Shown here piece by piece: positions 52,855 to 52,951 of a stretch of 52,951 nt of DNA (the stretch's first letter is position 1; each line of letters starts with the position of its first letter). A program made the translations under genes and the position numbers. The notes under the pieces are model-generated. The model had not been told where the DNA came from. It was given only the letters and a program-made list of their open reading frames with translations, and made no database searches. This DNA comes from Viridibacillus arvi (lineage in GTDB: Bacteria; Bacillota; Bacilli; Bacillales_A; Planococcaceae), in the NCBI RefSeq assembly GCF_001274945.1, contig NZ_LILB01000001.1:385331-438281 (forward strand), written 5' to 3'.

Positions 52855-52951
52855 TAAAAGAGCTTGTTGATTTTACGGGACTGACCCCAAATGTATAGAC
52901 AAATAAAAAAAGCATCTTCGATTGAATTCGGGTTTAGATACCTAAAATTCA

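Noticed and set aside
52871-52890. GGGACTGACCCC near the window end
   Set aside because: It looks like part of a dispersed repeat, but a single copy at the edge cannot be judged.
1-52951. Search for CRISPR arrays, tRNA/rRNA genes, insertion sequences and prophage genes
   Set aside because: No regularly spaced repeats, cloverleaf-like segments, transposase motifs or phage structural proteins were recognised.

Overview
The window is 53 kb of AT-rich, low-GC Gram-positive chromosome. Strong AGGAGG-type ribosome binding sites, frequent TTG/GTG starts, short hairpin-plus-T-tract terminators and the gene families present (FabHB-type FabH, an IDEAL-domain protein, ECF sigma factors with membrane anti-sigma partners, a SipS-type signal peptidase, dhaKLM) point to Bacillales. 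A Lysinibacillus/Planococcaceae-like genome fits best, but this is an inference from family resemblance. No rRNA, tRNA, CRISPR array, intact insertion sequence or prophage was seen.

Layout. 0-10 kb: a 5'-truncated MocR regulator coupled to a D-Ala-D-Ala ligase; small membrane and lipoprotein genes; fabH with a FapR-like operator between its -35 and -10; an IDEAL-domain protein; a TetR gene divergent from a YhdH/YhfP-type oxidoreductase with a 30-bp palindromic operator between them. 10-20 kb: a MaoC/metallo-beta-lactamase-fold gene pair, an unusual 1056-aa UvrA-like ATPase, an ArsR-SRPBCC fusion regulator with two operators around a consensus promoter, signal peptidase I and a secreted SH3-C39 protease-like protein. 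20-33 kb: DinB, a ZIP transporter, two paralogous ECF sigma/anti-sigma cassettes about 7.5 kb apart (23.1-23.6 and 30.7-31.2 kb), small exported proteins, a Bcr/CflA-type efflux pump and several decayed genes, including an acetyltransferase with an internal inverted segment. 33-36 kb: a TetR - alpha/beta hydrolase - lpd unit with a matching operator before the first two genes. 36-44 kb: a 2H phosphoesterase, an alkaline-phosphatase-fold enzyme, two small acetyltransferase/membrane genes, a MarR - nitroreductase - monooxygenase cluster with regularly spaced operators, and an oxalate-decarboxylase-like bicupin. 44-53 kb: an SgrR-like regulator divergent from an MFS exporter, an Lsa-type ABC-F gene behind a complete transcription attenuator, and the PTS-type dihydroxyacetone kinase operon dhaKLM.

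How it fits together. Most genes are single units or pairs with a local regulator; no long pathway operon runs through the window. The common theme is envelope and stress biology: cell-wall precursor ligation, fatty-acid initiation, protein export, electrophile/quinone detoxification and drug resistance. The clearest regulatory system is the ABC-F leader at 48.9-49.15 kb, where a five-codon leader ORF, a sequestering hairpin, an antiterminator and a terminator are all visible. Gene decay is also prominent: a LysE-type start fragment, a possible deaminase-toxin tail, a GNAT pseudogene and at least two unidentified remnants lie in intergenic DNA.
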